Below are positions 1 to 13,534 of a stretch of DNA of 64,000 nucleotides, in pieces. Below the pieces are notes generated by a model, which was not told where the DNA came from, ran no database searches, and saw only the letters and a program-made list of their open reading frames with translations. Made by a program: the position numbers and the translations under genes. Each line of letters opens with the position of its first letter. The first letter of the stretch is position 1. Source of the DNA: Scortum barcoo (taxonomy: Eukaryota; Chordata; Actinopteri; Centrarchiformes; Terapontidae); assembly GCA_023238725.1 (NCBI GenBank), contig CM041538.1:1625682-1689681 (forward strand). The letters are read 5' to 3'.

Positions 1-3000
1 TGAAAAAACAGTTTAAACTTCTTGTCTTGTTTAATCTTGTTTAAACTTTTACCATATTGTGACAAACCTACATACACATGTATAAAAAGTATTCTCGCTA
101 ATGCCTCTAGCTATAAAAATACAAAAACAGGCTGGAATTCAAAACAACCCTGACTGACTCGTTAAAGTAGCAGCCTTCATCACGACCAGCTTTAAACAAT
201 ATAAATTTGTAGTAAATTGACTGATCACCACCTTCTTGCTCCAGCTGTATTTAACAGTTGATGTAGTGAGAATTTCAATGACTCTGGTGAGCATCGTGAG
301 CTCTGCTGATGCAATGTCTACTATTGAACCTGACTCTGATGCTATCTAATTAGCATCCACTTAGAGACACAGTCGCTCTTTCACCTTCTCTTCTACAACA
401 TCAGCACAGCCAGCGAGCAGAGGGGAAGTGTGTGTCGCAGCCTCTGATCTGTTCATGTTGAATGGTATTGTCTGAGTCACTGCAGCAACCATCCAGAAAC
501 CATTTCGTGCTCTCTGGTCTCCAGGGAAATTGACTAAAGCAGCCTTTTCAGGACAATAACAGCATGCTGTGGACTGACCTTGGGCTTTGTTCACGATAAT
601 GGCCGACCAACAGAATACTTTTAACTGAAGAACGGCTGAGAGCCCTGCAATAACAGGGCAGGGAGAAAGGAAATGCTGTGTCCTTCTTCTTGTATTGCTA
701 TACTCGCTGTACTTCTTTTACTTAGATAGACTGATGGCCTCTCAGTAAAGACAATTTCACTTCTTTAAAGGACTCTATTTAGAGAACTTTGCTATACTTA
801 ATGTATCATTTATCCTATTTATACATATATGATCTAAATGTTTCCTGTGTGGTTCACAGAAAATGATGTAGTGTTTTGAATTTTGTTTAAAAATAATATT
901 TTCTTCCACATGGTCATTAGTTGCCATTCACCTATATCTTAGCTCATTGTTCATGGTCACACAAATGTCCACACAGACTAATATGAAAACCTACTGACAT
1001 ACAGCTGTTAGGTAACGTTTCTACCAACAAAGGCAGACAGTATTCATTGTGATTGATTACCTAATTCAAGCACACATTTCTACAAGCTGAGTTTTATATT
1101 TTATGTCAATGTACAGAAAAGAATGACTGTCTGGAAAGTGGGCAATGCATTCTATGGTACATAATGTAAAGCATACACAATGATACTGAAACATGTGAAA
1201 CACTGCTAATGCTTTATATGAACGGTTCCTGCTTATATATTGGCTTCTTTTGGCCAATAACCCTACTACTACCGGACACTCACAACATTCACACAACTCT
1301 GACACGCTTGGTGGGAGCTTGATGGAAAAACAAACTATTAGAGTGAGTGACAGGCATCAGCACTGAGTTCAGAATAGGTAAGAAGCTAGATGTGAGTCAA
1401 TGACTTACCTCTAGTTCACACATGCAGATTTAAACATGGCACGCTGATGGGCATGTTTAGCACTGAGCATGTAATTTACATACTCTGCTCCAGCCCAGCT
1501 GTGCAGCTATTTTTTGCCTCTATACGAGTGTAAGTCAAAATAGTTTAAATTACACTTTAAATTACAGAATAGCTCATGCCTTTGCAGTACGCTATATTTA
1601 CCTTGTTATATGTGTTTTTGAGACTGTACAATACTGTACAACAATTACACAAAAGCAGGCAGCATGTCTGGCATTGCAGGCCTGTATCTGTACTCCAGCC
1701 GGTCTCTGTGTTGAGCACCACTGGCTGCCTCTCCAACATGTCAGAGTACATTTGCATTAAGTTTAAACTTTCTGTCAACTCCTTCACATCATGCCACTGG
1801 GCATCCTTTGAATCTTTTGAATCTCTGAGTCTCTGCGGCTGGCGACAGAATGCTTAATGAGGATCAATTCACGACGACAGCCATCCTGTCTCTGCGTCTG
1901 TTTTGGAGTCTTGATATGGGAACGGGGGGTTAGTCTGGAGAACATGGGTAAAATGTGGTGACTTGAGACTTTTATCCACCTACATTTGGACAGCTAGACA
2001 AAATAACTGCAAGGATATAATTATCGATTTTTTTATATGGTGCAAGCCTATTTAGGTAGCCCAGCAGATTAGTTTATAGTACATATTGTGTGATTTTCAG
2101 CTGTCCAGGGTGAAAATTGAAACACACAAGAGAACTCTGATGTCAGAAATTTAGGACGAATCAATGTGACTGTAGCTATAACACACAGATATGAAGCAGA
2201 CATGAATACTACATGATAGTACACTTATACTGTAAGTCCCCCATATATATACTACACATAGACAACACATTGGCATTCACACGTTTTCTAACATCATCTC
2301 ACACACTCTGACATGATCTTGTAAGAATGTATACAGCATTTTATTTAGTTTTTTAACCTTGAATCAGGTTTTATTAAAGTATTTATTATATGTAAGGATT
2401 GGAAGTGAGAGAACAACTGATATAAATGAAGGTCTAATAATGTGTGTGTGTATATGTGTGTCTGTGTGTGTGTGTGTTTGTCTGTGTGTTTGTCATGTTT
2501 AGCATGCTTAAAGCATGAGTGTATTCCTGAGAACTCAGTCTGCTTTTTATCCAAAGCTTAAATCCAGACAAATAAGACCCAGGCTGCCTGTAGACAACAA
2601 ACATGAAAATCTAATCAGACAGAACAGAGTCCGAACACTACCCCGGCCCTGTGCAGTGTGAAGGTAGAAGCTTTCAGTAACATTGTGTTTATTGTTTATG
2701 CTGCAGAGAGATTATGTGAATGTCAGTTCCTACCATGTATTGACTTATGGGTCAAACAACACAACCACTAAGTTAAGCTTTCCTCTTTTTTTTTTGATAA
2801 AACTGAAAGTGGTGGTCTGTCTTTATTAATGTTTGACTTTTGCCCAAAGTGTCATTTGGGTAAAAATTGTAAACAAATTTACCATATTTGAGAAGAATGA
2901 AAAGAAACAGTGAAATCTTGTGCTAGGAACATTTCAAATTTATCTTTTACACCAATATTCTTTGTTTTTAGGAGACACTAAAAAATCTTCTGGGCTTTGG

Positions 3001-3655
3001 AGGCCCTTTTTAAGTTTTAATAGGTTAGTAAATTCCAGGTTAAGTAAGACCATTAGGCCCTAACATAATAATCCTGGTTTCAATGGAACATGCTCAGTGA
3101 TCAACAACACTACAACAGGCTAAATTCTGGCACTGGAAGAACTGGCTGTCCTCAAATAATGTCTAAATATAAAAGCAGCCAGAGTAGAAGAAGGGAGGTG
3201 CATCAAAGAGAGTGTTGGTGTTGACAGAAACAATATCTGATATACTGCACCAATACAACGACACAGATATTCCATCCTGTATGTTCATGAAGATAAACTA
3301 ATCAATTCAAAGGTTCTCACTTGGTTCACATTGTGCTTGTAAACTGTGACTCCAAATCCTGATACCCCACACTGTGTCAAAGACCATCACAGCAGTTCTC
3401 CATCTTTCCTCCAACACTGGGAATGATACACTGTCACTCTGGGCAATAATAATTTCCCATAACTTAACATATGTATCAGATAATGACCATATACAAAAAA
3501 AGTAGACCCAATCAGACCTGGAAATATCAGATTGATTGTGATTATAGTGTCCCACATGAAGTCTGGGGACAATGAATGCTGTAAAAACAGCGATCCATCC
3601 GATGGTTACTGAGATATTTCAGTCTGGCCTTATGTGGACTGAGTGATGCAACCAT
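1..3655 (-). other. cdh2 intron 14 (distal part), no gene seen
   Basis: AT-rich, non-coding sequence lying downstream of exon 14 in the gene's direction. I looked for the DYDLSQLQ...PHPGDIGDFINE exon of cdh2 and did not see it. The open frames here are short and show no recognisable family. It holds a TG-rich microsatellite at 2441-2491. Confidence 0.6.
2441..2491. repeat. (TG)n interrupted microsatellite
   Basis: Dinucleotide TG array broken by TATA and TCTG interruptions, about 50 bases. Confidence 0.9.
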
Positions 3656-3668
3656 TCCTACATACCTC
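3656..3668. repeat. Target-site duplication, LINE copy A (3' side of element)
   Basis: Reads tcctacatacctc, identical to 7177-7189, and immediately flanks the GATG-type tail. A perfect 13-base duplication shows that this insertion kept both ends. Confidence 0.9.
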
Positions 3669-6600
3669 CATCCATCCATCCATCTTCATCCGCTTGGTCC
3701 GGGACCGGGTCGCGGAGGCAGCAGTCTGAGCAGAGATGCCCAGACTTCCCTCACCCCAGACACTTCCTCCAGCTCTTCCGGGGGGATCCCCGAGGCGTTC
3801 CCAGGCCAGTCGAGAGACATAGTCTCTCCAGCGTGTCCTGGGTCTTCCCCGGGGCCTCCTCCCGGTGGGACACGCCTGGAACACCTCCCTAGGGAGGCGT
3901 CCAGGGGGCATCCGAAATAGATGCCCAAGCCACCTCAGCTGACTCCTCTCGATGCGAAGGAGCAGCGGCTCTACTCCGAGCTCCTCCCGAATGACCGAGC
4001 TTCTCACCCTATCTCTAAGGGAGCGCCCAGCCACCCTGCGGAGGAAACTCATTTCGGAAAGCCGCTTGTATCCGCGATCTTGTCCTTTCGGTCATTACCC
4101 AAAGTTCATGACCATAGGTGAGGGTGGGAACGTAGATTGACCGGTAAATCGAGAGCTTCGCCTTTCGACTCAGCTCCTTCTTCACCACGACGGTCCGGTA
4201 CACCGACCGCATAACTGCGGACGCTGCACCAATCCGCCTGTCAATCTCACGCTCCATCTTTCCCTCACTTTCGTGAACAAGACCCCGAGATACTTGAACT
4301 CCTCCACTTGAGGCAGGACCTCTCCACTCACCCGGAGAGGGCACACCACCCTTTTCCGGTCGAGTACCATGGCCTCGGATTTGGAGGTGCAGGTGCTGAT
4401 TCTCATCCCAGCCGCTTCACACTCGGCTGCAAACCGCTCCAGCACATGCTGAAGGTCCTGGCTTGAAGAAGCCAACAGGACAACATCATCTGCAAAAAGC
4501 AGAGATGAAATCCTGTGGTTCCCAAACCTGACTCCCTCCGGCCCCTGGCTACGCCTAGAAATCCTGTCCATAAAGATTATGAACAGGACCGGTGACAAAG
4601 GCAGCAGCCCTGCCGGAGTCCAACATGTACTGGGAACAGGTCTGACTTACTGCCGGCAATGCGAAACCAAGCTCCTGCTCCGGTCGTACAGAGACCGAAC
4701 AGCCCTTAGCAAAGGCCCCCGGACCCCATACTCACGGAGCACTCCCCACAGAATACCACGAGGGACACGGTCGAATGCCTTCTCCAGATCCACAAAGCAC
4801 ATGTGGACTGGTTGGGCAAACTCCCATAAACCCTCTAAGCACCCTGCGGAGGGTATAGAGCTGGTCCACTGTTCCACGACCAGGACGAAAACCGCATTGT
4901 TCCTCCTGAATCCGAGGGTCGACTATCGGCCAAATGAATTCTCCTCTCCAGTACCCTGGCGTAGACCTTCCCGGGGAGGCTGAGAAGTGTGATCCCTCTG
5001 TAGTTGGAACACACTCTCCGGTCCCCCTTTTTAAAAAGAGGGACCACCACCCCAGGTTTGCCACTCCAGAGGTACTGTCCCCAACCTCCATGCAATGTTG
5101 CAGAGGCGTGTCAGCCAAGACAGCCCCACAACATCCAGAGACTTTGAGGTACTCAGGGCGGATCTCATCCACCCCCAGCCCGCGCCTTGCCACCGAGGAG
5201 CTTGCGAACTACCTCAGTGACTTCGGCTTGGGTGATGGACGAGTCCACCTCAGAGTCCCCATCCTCTGCTTCCTCATTGGAAGGCAAGTCGGTGGGATTG
5301 AGGAGATCCTCGAAGTATTTCTTCCACCGTCCGACAATGTCCTCAGTTGAGGTCAACAGCTCCCCACCCACTGCACTGTAAACAGTGTTGGCAGAGTACT
5401 GCTTCCCCCTTCTGAGGCGCCGGACGGTTTGCCAGAATCTCTTCGAGGCCGACCGATAGTCCTCCTCCATGGCCTCACCGAACTCCTCCCAGACCCGAGT
5501 TTTTGCCTCCAGGACCGTCCGGGCTGCGGCTTGCTTGGCCTGCCGGTACCTGTCAACTCTGCGTCAGGAGTCCCACAGGCCAACATGGTCCGATAGGACT
5601 CCTTCTTCAGTCTGACAGCATCCCTTACTTCCGGTCAAAGTCCACCACCGGGTTCGGGGATTGCCACCACGACAGGCACCAGAGACCTTGCGTCCACAAC
5701 TTCGAACTGCCGCGTCGACAATGGAGGCAGAGAACATGGTCCACTCGGACTCAATGTCTCCAGCCTCCCTCGGAATCTGTGAGAAGCTCTTCCGGAGGTG
5801 GAGTTGAGGACCTCCCTGAAGACCTCCCTGACAGAGGGCTCTCCAGACCAGTGACGTTCCCAACAGACCCTCACAATACGTTTGGGTCTGCCAGGTCTGT
5901 CCAACTTCCTCCTCTGCCAGCGGAGCCAACTCACCACCAGGTGGTGATCGATCAGGTTGACAGCTCAGCCCCTCTCTTTACCCGAGTGTCCAAGACAAGT
6001 GCACGACAGATACAGCCGGAGATCAGATGAAAACGACAACAAAGTCGATCATCGACCTCCGACCTCCTAGGGTGTCCTGGTGCCATGTGTGCACTGATGG
6101 ACACCCTTATGCTTTCCGAACATGGTGTTCGTTATGGGACAAACCGTGACTAGCACAGAAGTCCAATCAATAACAGAACACCGCTTCGGGTTCAGATCGG
6201 GAGGCCGTTCCTCCCATCCCGATCACGCCCCTCCAGGTATCACTGTTGTTGTTGCCCACGTGAGTGCGTTGAAGTCCCCCAGTAGAACAATGGAGTCCCC
6301 AGCCGGAGCACTATCAAGTACCCCTCCCAGGGACTCCAAGAAGGCCGGGTAGGTACTCTGTACTGCTGTTCGGCCCGTAGGCACAAACAACAGCAAGAGA
6401 CCTATCCCCAACCCGAAGGCGCAGGGAAGCGACCCTCTCGTTCACTGGGTTCACCGGGGTGAACTCCAACACATGGCGGCTGAGCTGGGGAGCTATAAGA
6501 GCAAGCCCACACCAGCTCGCCGCCGCTCACCCTGGGCAACTCCAGAGTAGTGGAGGGTCCAGCCCCTCTCAAGGAGCTGGGTTCCAGAGCCTGCAAGCTA

Positions 6601-7176
6601 TGCGTGGAGGTGAGCCCAACTATCTCTACTCTAGCCGGTACCTCTCAACCTCCCGCACGAGCTCAGGCTCCTTCCCCCCCTCCCCAGTGAGGTGACATTC
6701 CATGTCCCTATTGCCAGAGTTTTGTTCCAGGGATTGGGTCGTCGAGGCTCCCCCTGCCACATGACTGCTACCCAAACCACATTGCACATTGCACCGGCCC
6801 CTCATGGACCTTCCTGCTGGGTGGTGAGCCTACTGGAAGGCGGGGCCCACGTCGCCATTTCGGGCTGAGCCCGGCCGGGTCCCGTGGGCAAAGACCCGGC
6901 CACCAGGCGCCTGCCTGCGAGCCCCAAACCCCAGTTCCCAGCCTGGCTCCAGGGTGGGGCCCCGGTAACGCCAATCCGGGCTTTGACGTAACGGTCCTTG
7001 ATATTCTTTCTTTTCATGATGGGCTTCTGAACCGCTCTTAGTCTGGCCCGTCACCTAGGACCTGTTTGCCATGGGAGACCCTACCAGGGGCGTAATGCCC
7101 CCGACAACATAGCTCCTAGGATCATTCGGGCACACAAACCCCTCCACCACAGTTAAGGTGGCGGTTCAAGGAGGGG
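3669..7176 (-). mobile_element. Rex3/RTE-like LINE, copy A, near full length
   Basis: Non-LTR retrotransposon on the minus strand, 3508 bases, bounded by a 13-base target duplication (tcctacatacctc at 3656-3668 and 7177-7189). The 5' end is at 7176 and the 3' end has a short (GATG)n tail, a feature I associate with Rex3/RTE elements. An AP-type endonuclease segment lies at about 5560-6720 (LLGDFNA near 6300). The reverse transcriptase lies at about 4170-5190, with PLFKKGDRRVCSNYRG, CFVDLEKAFDRVPRG and the catalytic LLFADDVVLLA. A C-terminal block RWRDYVSRLAWERLG lies near 3800. The ORF is broken by many small indels, so the copy is not functional as written. The family name is recalled and less certain than the class. 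Confidence 0.85.
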
Positions 7177-7189
7177 TCCTACATACCTC
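7177..7189. repeat. Target-site duplication, LINE copy A (5' side of element)
   Basis: Second copy of tcctacatacctc directly after the element's 5' terminus (plus-strand ...aaggagggg). Confidence 0.9.
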
Positions 7190-8597
7190 TAACAGCATAC
7201 TGGCATTGAGTGGAAGGAAAAACAATGTATTCTTTATTTTTTAAATTAAGCTGATAAGATTTTATACTATTATTTGTACAATAAATCAAAATCTGCAGAC
7301 ATGTATGAATTGTATAATGACAACAGTGTAATTAAGATGATTGATGTCTTTAATTCAGTATGCAAAAACATTAATAACTCTTAACTAAAAGTAATCAAAT
7401 TATCCACCACACTGCAGCAGTGACTCCTGACAAACTCTTCAGATAGGAATAGTATCCACAGACTAACCAGGCTAACCAGCACTGACTCTAGTGTCTGACT
7501 GTGCATGAATCAATCTGCGGAGCCCCAAAGCTCCCAAGAGGTATCCACAGTATTCTTTGGCATACTGAGTGCAGTTCAGCAGGTACAGGAAGTGTCAAGG
7601 GCAGCGAGTCTGTACGAGAGCTGGTATCAGCAGCCGAGTCGAGTTTTCAGGTTTGCAGTACTGAACGGTCTCAGTCGAAAGTGCATACAGCTACGGTAAG
7701 CCCTGAGGGTAAAACATGCATCAGTCTGTCACCACTTGCACTGCTTAAAGCATGCTAAGCTCTATCACTTCGCACTGAGTGAGTTTGCTAAGGGTTGTGA
7801 AGCTCCCATTTTGACCACTGGCAGTTAGTTTGAAAATTAAGTCATCAGGAGATGGTCCAAGTCTTTTTCACTGGTGGGCTGAGGATATATATGGATCAAT
7901 CATGTACTGTACTGTGTGTGTATGTTTGTACATTTACAGTGTAATTCCCTTCCTTTTAGCGCCACTCCAAACAGCTGTTGCTGTGAAAAGTAAAACGTGT
8001 TCTAAGCCCAGTCAGCTGGGTAAATGAGGGTTAAACATTTTTCCCAGCAGAAGTGCGGAGCAGCTTATGTGCTTGGCACCAGCAGAAGAGTTGTGTGGAG
8101 GGACACAGGAAATTGTTCTCCAACAGAAAGCAATTAATCCTGTTTCGAGGTCCTCTTTTGTAGTACACTTAATCTTAGCTGGAGGACAGATGATTGAAAA
8201 TTGTAGAGAAGCACAGTGTGTGTCTGTGTGGCAACATTATGTGTCTTTTATGGTAAGTTCTGAGAAAATGTGTGTGTTTCTGAGAGTGTGGGTGTGTGCG
8301 TGTGAAAGAAAGAGGCAACTGTTGGTGTGAATTGTTAAAAGGATGTGTGTATATTTAGTATTGATAAACGAAAGTGCAGCGTGAAGGCAATTTCTGTCAC
8401 AACCATCAGAGGCATGAAGGTAAACCTAGAGTCAAAACCATCAACCACAGGACATGTGACACTAACATACCGTCAGCTCAGCCAATCACAAATAATATAC
8501 AGACACAATCACAGAGACCTGAGCCAAAATGAGTGATGGCTTATTGTAGTGTCCTTTTTTTATTAATTTATCACTGTGTCTGTATGTATGTGCGTAC
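7190..8597 (-). other. cdh2 intron 14 (proximal part), no gene seen
   Basis: Non-coding intron sequence between LINE copy A and exon 14. Short open frames only, with TG-rich stretches near 8215-8310. No exon or recognisable repeat family identified. Confidence 0.6.
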
Positions 8598-8737
8598 CTG
8601 GTCCTCCTCTCCTCCTCCCTCCTCGTCATATTTGAGGATGTTGTCTCGGACGTCGTCCTCTGGGTCAATGAGGAGCTGCTTGGCCTGACGCTCCTTGTCC
8701 CTCCTCTTCATCCACATCACAAACAGCAGCACAAGCA
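8598..8737 (-). CDS. cdh2: cdh2 exon 14 (transmembrane end, p120-catenin-binding segment)
   Basis: 140 bases. It completes the membrane helix (VLVLLFVMW), then the basic stop-transfer MKRRDKERQAKQ, then LLIDPEDDVRDNILKYDEEG and GGEEDQ. This acidic juxtamembrane block is the p120-catenin-binding region of classical cadherins. The acceptor is ttctgcag and the donor CAG|gtacgca. It is the last cdh2 exon visible in the window. The beta-catenin-binding tail (exons 15-16) is not found between 1 and 8597 and should lie further left. Confidence 0.97.
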
Positions 8738-11700
8738 CTGCAGAACAAGTGTGACAAAATAAAGTAAGGACACTATTTAACATCAGGGACAATTCAAGTT
8801 CATGAGATGGTTTCAGAGGGGTCTGGGAAACTAAAACAATAACGATAAAAAACGATTATTTATTATATTTATTTATTTATTATAATTATCATTAGCAACC
8901 AGAAAAACCCAAAAGATTCAGTACGCCTCACTACAGCAAGAACACTGGCCTGACAGTTTAAATGATCTCCAGCTGAACTTGACTGACAGACATAGAGGAA
9001 ACCACTCACATTCACACCACTGGGCAATTAAGAGTCACCTGTGGGAGGAAACCGGAATACAAAAGGGAACATGCACACCAACGATTCCCAACTGAGGACC
9101 TGAGGACTCCCAAGATTAATCAGAGGAATTGAAAGTTGACTAAAGTGAAAAAACTAACTTCTTGTTCTGACTTTTTCAATTGTTGCTGTTTCTCTTGTGC
9201 AACTGTTCCTGACTCCAGGGATTCTGAGTAGACACAGCTCTGGTTACCAGCCAAAAAAAGCAGAGCCAATGCTCTAAAATACCACTGGACCATGTGATGG
9301 CAAACATAACTCTGCAATATTAAACATTTCTTAAATCTCATGAAACAATAATGCTACTTATTTTCACCCTTATTTTCATTACAACGCTCTGTCTTCAGCT
9401 TTAGTACAGCTTTTCAAACCTTATCAACTATCAGTAAGTTCTCCAGGAGATCTGCTTCAGTATCATTAATGCAAGACTTAAATCCAAACTGCAATGCTTC
9501 TCTTATCTCCTCAGCCTTGTAAACAGTCCTTTTGAGATGACTGGTGGGTTTTAAAGGTTGATGCCAATCTTTCTCTTTTTGATCGTATTAATATTATGAG
9601 ACAGAAGAGCTCAGGGTGTGCATGTGCATGTCTGTGTAAGCCCCCACTGCTGTACCTGCAAGGGCCTAAATACATTAGGATGCTGAGTGAAATTCTAAGT
9701 GAGGACAATTTAAACCCAAGAGAGGCGATTTGAAAAATGGCTTGTCACCATTAGTAACATTTCTCAGTGAAACAACAGAAAAAGGCTGGATGCTTGCAGC
9801 CTCACAGCTTTTCACTGAGGCAACAGACAACTCATCTTGTCTCCTGTTTCAGATAACAAGACCACTGCCTGTTCCCAACTCCAGAATTGGCCTCTTTCCA
9901 TAACGTGGCCAATGTGCCACATACTGGGCCTTAAATGAACACTGTCTTCAGGTAACCAGGCCCACGGGCCTGTAGCCCATTACTTCTTCTGTCCCTTCTC
10001 TTTGCTCTCTTCATCATGTCCTCTTCACAGATGGCCTCTCCATCAACTAAACTAAACTAACTAAAATTCTAATCTTTACTTTCTAATGTTGCTGCAATTA
10101 CTACTGTCAAATAACTGAAAATTCACAAAAGATTACTTTCTAAAGAAACATATATCTTTGCAACTTTTACTAAAATGTAGGCTCCACCTAAAAACTCAGC
10201 AAGTACCGGACATGAATTCTGCCCATCAGTCACTCACTTGTATGGTTTGTTCAAATTTAAGACTGGACAACATATTGAGACTGGAACCAGAAATTTTGAT
10301 CCATTGTATCACTTTACTACTAACTAAGTACTACTAACATTTTCTCTTTTTTTAAAGTAGTAATAAACCAAGTCTTTATTCATTGACAGCCAGAAGACAG
10401 CCAAATAACAGATGAACTGATAGACTGAATTGTGAAATGTAATTGCTTCTCCATTAAGGCTTGCTTTAGTTCTTTACCTACTGAATCTTTACTCCTTTCA
10501 GCATGTTCACTTTAGCCGATAGTTTAACGTCATTCAGCACTTCCACTTTAATTAAGACTTATTGACAGATTACACTTAAACTTCAGCTTTTTTAGCACCT
10601 TCATTTCAATGATACTTCTACTTCATTCCACTCCTTCAGTCCCTTCACAGCGACTGACACCTAACATGCTAACACTTAAATTGACACTTCATTCAGCAAT
10701 TACACTTTAAGTGAGGCTTAAATTCATTTCAGCTTCTTTCAGTCTTCCTCTGGCTAATTTCTTATTCTTAGTCTCAGAGAAATGGTTTAGTTATACTCAC
10801 TGCATAATGGATATAAAAATGCTGAGGAAATTATTTAGCAAGCAATCAAATCATAGTTTAGTATGTTCATAGTATAAGATATAAATATATATATACTAAG
10901 TATATAGTCATGTGAAAAAATAGGACACTCTATGAAAGCCTGTGTGTTTTTTAACATAGTTGGACATATGGATATCTAATATCAAGTTGAACTAAGTACA
11001 AGTACTACTCATCCTTTGCTAAACAAAGTCTTTTTCCCTGTTGATGCATTGCCTGATATAGTAATCCTAGTGAATTATTACTAGTTCATAATCATTTGCT
11101 ATAGCTCCAGTTGGAGCTCAGTAAGAGGTGAGCTCATTTGTTTGCCCCCTCCATTGTTACCTTGTAGCATAATGGCAATTAAGAAGCTGAAAATGGCTGT
11201 GTGTCCAGTGTCCACGCACATCAAGTGGTACTGATTAACACGCACATGATTACTGAAAAACTGCAACCAGTTGGATACTCATGCTTGGGATTAGAGCCTG
11301 GGATCCCTGCCATGGCCTATGCTTTACTAAACAAGCTCCACTCCCAGTGACTGATGTTAGTTGCTGGCTGTACTTACAAAAAGAACAAAAGTGGTGACTA
11401 CTTTAGATACCAATAATAGATGGAGTACAATTAAACCCTTTCTTCCCAAAGTACTAGAGGTGGGCATGAGCAGATTAACATAGCCCTCTGTGCCTTGTGG
11501 ACATATCCTGTTGCCTCCAAGTTCACGTAAACTATGGCAGTTTCACTACAAACCCAGAGACCCAGAAATCCATCAGTACTCCTCAACTGAAATAACAGTA
11601 CATAGCAGTGTTAATTAGTTTGTGGTAATTTGAATGGACACAATTTCATTTAGGAAAATATATGTTAAAAGGTTTTTTATGTTTGATTAGTTAACTTTTA

Positions 11701-13486
11701 ATTCAATTCTAATTCAGCTTCTACACTTCTTGTACATTTTGTTAGTTCTACTAAGTGCTACTGTAACAACCCTCACCTAATAGTATGATGATGCAGATAA
11801 GGATGGCGATGATAGCTCCGGTTCCCAGTCCAGCAGCAATGATTCGCTCCATGTCCACACAGTCTCCATGGTGATCACACTGGCAGACCTTCACTCTCAG
11901 GTAGGACGTGTTGGACATGGGCAGGTTTCCAGAGTCTGTGATCATGATGGGGACCTCGTAGATCCCACTGGCTAAGGAGCTGATCCGCAGTCGAAGCTGA
12001 GCGTACTCGCCTACAGTATGGTAAGATTACCGTTGAGATTATCATCATGTAATTTTCTGCTGACATGCAGGGACTATATACATAGTTGAGTTTTATGTTT
12101 TGGCTGTATTCTTCCCTTTTAGCCGGTACAGAAAGAAAGACAGAGGCTAAAGGAATGAAGATACACCAATCAGCCACAAGGTAAAGTACATCAGTGCAAT
12201 CTAATGTGGTCTATGTAACCTAATGATCTTTTACACACAGAAGAGGGGCATAATGTAAAAAACACCATTCAGTATAATGCTATCCAGTAGGACAGCACCA
12301 CCCATCACAACCTCAATAATAAATGATTGATTATTACCTTTCTGACTGTGTAAAAAAAAAAAAGGAATGTAGAAATCATGGCACAGGTGTTGTTTTGGAC
12401 CACATTATATTGCACAGGTGTACCAAATGGCTGATCAGTGTATTAAACTCACAAGTTCAAACAGATTGTCTCATACTGACCATTGAGGCGACTGAGTGTC
12501 CAGTTGCGGCGTACGTCTGATGGGCGATTGGCCAGCTCAAAAGCGAAGGGTCCAGCATTAGGGGTCAGGTCAGGGTCACTGGCTGTGATGTTAATGGCGT
12601 TGGGATCTGGCTTCTCACACATTTCCACCTCAGGGGGGAACACGTGAGGCGCATTGTCATTTATGTCCAGCAGGTACATCTGGAGAGTGCCTGTCCCACT
12701 GGCAGGTGGGATACCTGGACACACATTATAAAAATATGTTTAATATTTGATCTCATTTTTTCACTTTATTGTTTTATTTAATGACATTAATGCACAATAC
12801 ATTTTGTCGCACAAGATATACGGCAGGTAAAACCTATTTATCATCTGTAGTCCACTGGCAGAGGCCACCAGTCGTACGCAGGTTTGATGAAATAAAAGCT
12901 AACTTATTATTATAACTATGATGGTAAGACTCTCCTGCTCATTTTCTTTACATGTTTTTTTTTTTTCTTAACATATATGTTTAAAACCCAGGTAAATTTG
13001 CTCATCATAACCCATCACAGAACCTGTCCTAATGATTGTGGTAGTGAAAGGGGTCTGAGCCATTGAGCTCCACTGAAAAAAAACGTCAACGAGCCGCACT
13101 TTTACACTGGCTGTCCAAAATACTCACTACAGTACCAAATGTGGATTCATCTGCAGCTGAAAATAGGCCCCAACAATGGCACAATTTCTTCCTGTTTGAG
13201 TTATGTTTGATAAAACAACAGTGAGTAGATGTTTTACTATTTAAAAAATAGAAAAAAAAAATTTACTTTGTATTTGTTTTGAAACTGAGAACGAGGGAGT
13301 TTAGAGACAGTCTAACACATTGTTGGTTGTTTCTGTCATGTCTGTTTCAAGAATCAAGAATCAAGAATCAAGAATCATTGTCATTGTCATTATGTTTTCA
13401 CATGACGAAACTGGTATTGGTGACTTCTAGCTTTAAATGTAAATATAGTAAAAAGAATATTAATAGTAAGTAATGATAGTCAGTAA

Positions 13487-13534
<48 letters not shown>

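Noticed and set aside
4579..6030. Plus-strand open frames across LINE copy A (and equivalents in copy B)
   Set aside because: Antisense shadows of the GC-rich LINE coding region.
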